NCBI GenBank assembly: GCA_032164295.1
Contig: JAJHTX010000005.1
Location: 1,364,001 to 1,428,000, forward strand
Origin: Inonotus obliquus
Taxonomy: Eukaryota; Basidiomycota; Agaricomycetes; Hymenochaetales; Hymenochaetaceae
DNA length: 64,000 bases
Reading direction: 5' to 3'
The notes beneath the pieces were generated by a model, which did no database searches, was not told the DNA's origin, and saw only the letters and a program-made list of their open reading frames with translations. Both the position numbers and the translations under genes were made by a program. This document shows, piece after piece, positions 57,809 through 64,000 of this stretch. Positions within the stretch are counted from its first letter, which is position 1; every line of letters begins with the position of its first letter.

Positions 57809-58488
57809 GCACGGTTTTGGGGAGAAAAAGAAAGGAGTGGGACTAATTGAAGAGATTCATCAGTCGACTGGCATGCAGATGACAGGACGATGCACTTACG
57901 GTCAGTAAGGAGCGTGTGGTGTTCCAAAAGAACGAAATCGATGTGAAGAAAGGAGAATGTGCCCGTTTCAGATGCACCAAACCAAGTTGAAGTGTAGCTC
58001 AACCAGTATATGCATAACAGTGGAAGTAGGCAGTACGCCCCTGGTAGGCCATGGTCCCTTTGCCATTCCTTGTCTTTGTCATCTTTGGTACTGCGCAAAG
58101 TAAAGGTAATTGCATTATTCTTGTCTGCATGGTGGTCTCATGTTTGGCCATCTTGTCAGTTGCTTACTACGTGGTTTAACGTGCGGTAGGTATACGCTGC
58201 GTTGACCACTGCGGTGCGATGTGGTAATGGAAATGGGGAATGCAGACGTTCAAGTCCAACTTGAACTTGAACATTAAAATAAAGCACAGTATCACGTGAT
58301 CAGTTTGTTTCCTTGAGCGACGTGTCCTGAAGCGAGCGTCGAGAGCGAAATGATCTACCGCCGCAGTCACTCATTAACCTGAGAAATGCCCTCTTTCACC
58401 GTCACTTTGATCTGTCTATGAAGGTACTACGCCGCATATACTTGCCACTTTTTGCCTTTTGGAACACCTGCTTCCTCCGGATAGTAAG
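57809..58488. other. Divergent intergenic region between F-box and MCD4 genes
   Basis: About 680 bp with two promoters. The minus-strand frame 57769-58098 overlaps the F-box start and is not supported. Contains TATCACGTGATC near 58290 (a CACGTG E-box palindrome). Confidence 0.4.
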
Positions 58489-61400
58489 ATGAATTGGAAC
58501 TTCGCTATGTTGCCTATTCGTATGGAGGAATCGGTGGCCTGGACTTTAATTCTTGCGCTCCTGTTCCACATTGTATACATAATGTCTGTCTTTGACTGCT
58601 ACTTTACAAGTCCAGTGGTCCACGGTATGCAGCACTTCAGTGCCGGTGACGTGGAAGCGAAGCGTCTTGTCCTGCTCATAGGTACGCAAAGTACCGAACG
58701 GCGTTTCCAAAGTATTATTTATACATGATCATTATAGCGGACGGGCTGCGAGCGGATCTTTTATACAACATAAACGCGTTCCCTTCTATCCCAGGGTCTC
58801 CCGAAATTGTTGCGCCATACCTTCGTAAAATAGTCAAGACTCGGGGCGCATTTGGCGTCTCGCATACTCGAGTGCCGACCGAGAGTAGGCCAGGCCACGT
58901 TGCAATTATTGGCGGAATGTATGAGGACGTATCAGCTGTTACAAAGGTACGTGTACACTAAACGCATTCATTGAAGCTCTTCTCAGCGGATGAATCTAGG
59001 GTTGGAAGACTAACCCAGTGCGAATCAGAACCTCTGGATATTTCCCCGCTACAGGACTGACTAAAGACGTGCTTTCCGTAGGTCGACTTCGATTCGGTTT
59101 TCAACCAGTCGGGCCATACCTTTTCATTCGGATCCCCAGATATTTTGCCTATGTTTTCCCGGGGAGCTGAGCCAGGAAAAGTTGAAACGTGGTCATATGA
59201 TGAAGAGGACGAAGACTTCACTAGAGGTATGCCCTAGTTTACTTACAAAATCTCCTTGGTTTTTGATTTCCCGCTCCCTTTTCATGGCCGGTAATGGTAA
59301 GATGCTACAGAACTAGATTATTGGGTGTTGAACCAGCTTCAGTCGCTTCTGAAGAATGCCTCCACGGATGCCTTACTAGACGCAAAGCTACGCGGAGACA
59401 AAGTGGTATACTTTCTACACATGCTGGGACTCGACACGACTGGACACTCCTACCGTCCACACTCCAAGGTCTCTCCTTTTCACCTGAACAACAGATTAGG
59501 TAGAGAAACTCACCATCTAACAGGAGTATATGCGAAATATCCAGGCCGTCGACGAGATAGTGGATAAGACGGAACAGCTCTTCAAGGACTTCTACCAAGA
59601 TGACAAGACAAGCTTCGTTTTCACGGCAGATCATGGGATGTCCAATATCGGGAACCACGGTGATGGGAGTGAGTAGCGGAAACATTCGTAGCACTCTTCA
59701 GCTAATCGTATAATAGATCCGGATAGTACGCGCACCCCTCTTATCGCCTGGGGTGCGGGCGTTCGCGGTCCTCTTCCAGATACCAATCCCTCATCCCACG
59801 ATGACTTCTCCTCTCCTTGGGGCCTTTCAGATCTTCTCCGGCGTGATGTTGAACAGGCGGACATAGCTGCTTTGATGAGTACGTTACTCGGAATCAACTT
59901 CCCAGCCAACTCTGTTGGCGTATTGCCCGATGTCGACCTCGGACGCCCCGGATACTTGGACTTTACGGAGGGAGAAGGCGCCGTTGCCAGAGCTGCTGTA
60001 GCTAATGCGAAAGTGAGGGTGATTTCAGTTTTACGATTATTTCTGTATGGTTGATGTCGATTATTCAAGTCGATTTTAGAACACTACCGAGTCAAGCACA
60101 GTATGGAAGCTCCCTTATCACATAAGACCATATCGTAACATGTCTTTAGGACTCAAGGCGTCGCATAAGCTTTTCTTTGTCCCGTTTTCGGGCCTAGCGA
60201 CTCAAGACAGTCATGGCTCACCTGGGTCTGGTCACCTCTTACATCTCGAACAGCTTTTGTATGCCCGAAAGTGGACCGAAGTACGAAGGGAGGCCGCAGA
60301 ACTCATGCAGCTGTCCCTAGAGGGTCTGCATTATCTGGAAACGTACGTGTACTTCACGTCTGAGACATAACTGGACATGACTCATATACCATTGCAGCTA
60401 TGATCGGTGGATGTTACGCGCTATCGTGACAGTAGGCTACATCGGGTGGTCTGCCTTCAGTGCTACGGCCTTGCTGGTCAAGAATTTGGGGGAGAACTCT
60501 TCCGTGCCTCCTGGAGCAGTAGTACTGATCAATACAGTTTCGTCATGCGTACTACTCGTCTTCTTTACTCTCTTTATTATTCAAGGCGAACCTTGGACAT
60601 ACTACTTATATGTGGTTTTTCCGTGCTATTTCTGGCGCTCAGTCGCTCTGCGCATTGCTCAACTCCGCGAGGCGAGTTATCAGGGGAAAGGGATAGGCAA
60701 AGCTGCTGCCAGTTCGAGCACAGAAGTCTTGACACCGAAGTTTTTGTGGATGACAGGCTTGATCATCGTATCCTTACAAGCCATGGTTGTGCGTATAGCT
60801 AATCTGGAAGGTCCAACTCGCGAGCTGATGAAAGGCCCTTGACGTTAGCTTGCCTACAAGCATCGTTCGATCTGGAGCATCGGGCTTGTGATCCTTGGTT
60901 CATTATGGCCTGCACTCTCCTGGCCCAAAAATGTCGCGGATGTCAATCGAAGCCTCATCTATAAATGGATCACGACGTCTTTCGTTTGTGCTATTTTCCC
61001 CCTGAGGGACGTTGAGCAAAGCGAGGACCTGCGAGTTATGTGCGCCTTTCCGTCTTATTGTACGTTCGTCGTGCTAAGATCACTGCTTTCTAGTGTCGCT
61101 GGCGGTCTTGCGATGCTCGTTGCTGGTCTTTATGCCAGAAGCAAGATAAGACACGACGACTCGCGACTTGAGCATAGAATACAGGTAGGCATCTTAAGTA
61201 TTGTTCTCTATTATGAGTGTAACAAGTGACGTGTGCGTTGAAGCTCTCTCTCGTTGTCGCCGCAATGTTGGTCACAATTGACTCTGTTCGCCGCTTAACT
61301 GCCAAAGAAGGCCTTCCGCTAGTAAATCAGGTTTGCGGTTGGATAATTCTTGGTGAGTATCTCGTTCTCTGGTTTAAGCTTTCATGTCTCATCATGTACT

Positions 61401-62456
61401 GTACACAGTCACCTCTGCTCTCCTACCACTGTTATTCCCTTTCCGGTCGCAGCCTCAATCGGCTAAGCTTCTAACGTTATTCCTGGCATTCTCTCCGTGT
61501 TTTGTCCTTCTTTCAATATGCGCTGAGGGTCTATTCTACCTCTCGTACTGCACTACTCTTTTCGTCTGGGTAGAGGCAGAAGCCGCCGTTCGCAAGACGA
61601 ACACGCCACAGCAGCACTATCCTAAGACTAACGGCGTTATCACCAAACTCAATGGAGAGGCAGTGGAAGAAGCAGAGAGAAACTTGGAGCTAGAATACAG
61701 AATACGTGCAGACGATGTGCGAATCGCTCTATTTTTCCTATTCTTCGTCCAGATTGCATTCTTCGGCACCGGAAAGTGAGTATGACATACCCGCCTCCTC
61801 AGCATTAGCCCGTATCTGACTTTTTGCTAGTGTTGCTTCAATTTCGTGAGTACATGGTTCTGAGAAACGAAGGCTTGGGATAGTACATTACGTCTGACAC
61901 CCTGAATCAAGGTCGTTTTATCTGGAGCCTGTCTATAGGCTGATACCAATCTTTAACCCATTCGCTATGGGCACCCTTCTTGTACGTCTACCGTCCGTAA
62001 CCGATCGTCGTGTATGTACTCATTCCGAGAATCCTAGATATTCAAAATTATTGCACCGTATGTCATGCTGTCAGCAACATTTGCATCCCTGAGCCGAGAA
62101 CTACGCATGCCACCATTTACGTTGTTCCTCATTGCCCTCAGTCTTACGGATGGTCCGTCTCTATCTTCCCCTTCCCCGATAGTCTATTCATCTCTCCTTT
62201 TAGGAATGACGATCACGTTCTTCCTAAACGTTACGGATAAAGGTAAATCGCGGATACTTGATTATAGCTGTTTGGGCAAGCAGCCTAATGAGAAATTTAC
62301 CTCCTTCTAGGTTCTTGGCTTGAAATTGGCCAGAGCATCAGCTTCTTCGTCATAACATCTCTCCTTCTCTTGTGGTCTGCAGGAATATGTGCCCTCGGTG
62401 CATGGCTTATGAAGGACAGTATCTCAGATACGAGCCAGAAGATCAAGCGGACTTAG
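58489..62456 (+). CDS. MCD4: GPI ethanolamine phosphate transferase 1 (MCD4/PIG-N)
   Basis: ER membrane enzyme that adds ethanolamine phosphate to the first mannose of the GPI precursor. About 1,000 aa in some 15-20 exons. The N-terminal helix is [20 protein letters not shown], followed by [12 protein letters not shown]. The alkaline-phosphatase-like luminal domain has [12 protein letters not shown], the nucleophile region [48 protein letters not shown] blocks (here [18 protein letters not shown]), [17 protein letters not shown] and [16 protein letters not shown]. Many transmembrane segments follow, for example [14 protein letters not shown] and [20 protein letters not shown], ending [10 protein letters not shown]. 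The start is the ATG at 58489; one at 58525 (MEESVAW) is also possible. Motifs are intact. The LINE fragment begins about 120 bp after its stop. Confidence 0.88.
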
Positions 62457-62579
62457 GTTTAACTCTTTTCGGAAGGATTCTTGCTGTTGTAGATTCCGTC
62501 GCTTTCCTTGTTACTGTGTATATATCAGCTATTAATTCTCGATTTAGACTATAGGTGATCTGTCATAATTGGTCTGAAG

Positions 62580-63996
62580 ATGTTACGAGTTGTAGATGTA
62601 GATCATCAGGAACTGTTCCGCCAAACCTACTTCCCACCCACGCAAGCGGACCCCCCACCTCCAACCAACACCCGCGACAACAACAGCGAGCGGCGGTCAC
62701 ACCCCTTCACCAGGAAAGAGATGATGGACGCAGTTCGTCACACGTCCAATCTCTCCGCTCCTGGCCTCTCAGAAATAGGTTACCGCCCTCTCAAGTGGCT
62801 GCTGGCGGAACTACCTAACGAGTTTCTCTCACTTTTCAACGACTGTCTACGTCTAGGGCATCACCCGAAAACATGGCGGGCGGCAAAGGTGGTAATGATT
62901 CGCAAACCCAACAAGAAGGATCCCTTCGCGCCAAGGTCCTACAGACCAATCACACTGGAGGAGACGCTCAGTAAAATCATGGAGAAAATGATAGCTAACC
63001 ATCTGCAAATCCTGGCGAACACAGAGAAATGGCTGCCGCCGTCCACAACGCGGCCCTCTCACTGACTAACTTGGTGGAGACGGCATGGAGGAGGAACTTA
63101 AAGTGCTCAGCCCTAGCGGTCGACAAGCTGAGGGAAACTCTGGACTCCCTGGGCTGCCCGACGGACACGAACACATGGATCTACTCCTTCATGACGAAGA
63201 GGGAAGTAGCCCTGTCCTTCGACGGCATCACCCTTGACCCCCAGCCTAAACCCGATGTAGGAACACCACAAGGCTCTCCCATCTCCCCTATCCTAGCCAC
63301 CATCTACGCCAGAGAAGCCCTAGAAGCCGCACGACGAGTCGCGCGGACTGAAATCATAGCGTATGTGGACGACCACCTACTAGTAACCTGGTCTAGCGAC
63401 TACGCCAAAAACTGCCGCGTCTTAGCGAAGGCATGCAAACTCCTCCGAGACAGACTCTGCAGCCGCAACATGGACATTGAGGTGGAGAAGTCAGACGTCA
63501 TCCACTTCCGGCGACAACGAGACATCACTCCAGATGGGGCCGACTTAGTCGTCACACTGGAGGATGCAATGGTCAAACCCCAATACCCCATGCGATGGCT
63601 CGGCATTTGGTTCGACCCGCACCTCAACTTCAGGGAACATGCAGAAAGAATGAAGGCAAAAGCCTTCTCCACTTTAGCTGCCATGTGCCTCATCGCCAAC
63701 ACCCAGAGGGGGATGTCCCCTGAACTACTACACAGGCTGTACATCGCCTGCGTACAATCCATTCTCACTTGGGGATCGACGGTCTGGTACCACGGCAGCC
63801 GCCAAAAGACGATCGTTGACTCCCTCCAGAAAGTACAAGACAGTGCCGCAAGGTGGATCCTTGGGGTCTACCGCGGCGCAAATAGTATAACTACAAATTT
63901 CCTTATCTCTCTCCCCCCCCTTAAATTTTCTCTAGAACTTTTGAAAACTAAAGCCGCTCTCCAACACTACCCCAAACACCACACAACCATGGGCTA
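62580..63996 (+). pseudogene. Truncated LINE-type (non-LTR) reverse transcriptase
   Basis: Fragment of a non-LTR retrotransposon polymerase with no endonuclease or first ORF upstream, so it is 5'-truncated. The first frame (62580-63065) has FTRKEMMDAVRHTSNLSAPG and WRAAKVVMIRKPNKKDPFAP, SYRPITLEETLSKIMEKMIA (RT blocks 1-2). It shifts to another frame near 63030. The second frame lacks the usual aspartate motif-A block: it goes from LKCSALAVD straight to KLRETLDSLGCP. It then has VGTPQGSPISPILATIY and the catalytic YVDDHLL, a thumb region RWLGIWFDPHLNF and WGSTVWYHGSR, and ends at 63996 next to the window edge. With a frameshift and motif A gone it cannot be active. Resembles Tad-like/I-clade elements of fungi; clade not resolved. 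GC content is higher than in the neighbouring gene. Confidence 0.8.
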
Positions 63997-64000
63997 AGGC

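Overview
This window comes from a filamentous basidiomycete fungus, most likely an Agaricomycete. Nearly every gene is broken by many short introns of about 48-75 nt with GT...AG ends. Intergenic gaps are short, and the gene set is fungal: a Zn2Cys6 regulator, Vam6/VPS39, GUP1, MCD4, POP5, SPT2 and CK2-beta. No prokaryotic features, rRNA, tRNA or CRISPR were seen. Exon limits were read by eye from splice signals and reading frame, so outer limits are more reliable than individual splice sites.

Layout. 1-0.4 kb: decayed-looking start of a GH51-type arabinofuranosidase. 4.4-9.1 kb (+): large Zn2Cys6/Fungal_trans regulator. 11.0-12.5 kb (-): SPT2-like chromatin protein. 12.8-15.1 kb (-): secreted type-B carboxylesterase. 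16.5-19.7 kb (+): two tandem 2-oxoglutarate/Fe(II) oxygenases. 19.7-21.7 kb: AT-rich gap with a 356-bp inverted-repeat element. 21.7-35.2 kb: conserved cell-biology genes (VPS39, an unknown disordered protein, a CPSF6-like RRM protein, GUP1, a BioF-like synthase and POP5). 35.4-44.5 kb: tandem duplication of a divergent F-box/HMG-box gene pair, with two small inverted-repeat elements in the second unit. 44.7-52.0 kb: three more 2OG oxygenases (-) and a GST (+). 52.8-62.5 kb: CK2-beta, DENND6-like, an F-box protein and MCD4. 62.6-64.0 kb: truncated LINE reverse transcriptase.

Functional links. MCD4 and GUP1 both act on GPI anchors (ethanolamine-phosphate addition and lipid remodelling), and VPS39 and the DENND6-like protein both belong to Rab/endolysosomal traffic; these are ordinary unlinked housekeeping genes. 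The accessory part is the oxygenase family: five intact paralogues of about 360 aa with identical exon structure, two on one side of the conserved block and three on the other in opposite orientation. Three of them share a 12-bp motif TTGGATAAAGTT 240-246 bp upstream of the start codon, which suggests common regulation. The F-box/HMG duplication shows complementary damage: the first unit has a 1-nt loss in its F-box gene and an intact HMG gene, while the second has an intact F-box gene and a frameshifted HMG gene.

The most promising new observations are the position-conserved oxygenase promoter motif, the F-box/HMG unit, and three small non-autonomous inverted-repeat elements. No clearly unprecedented multi-gene system was seen.
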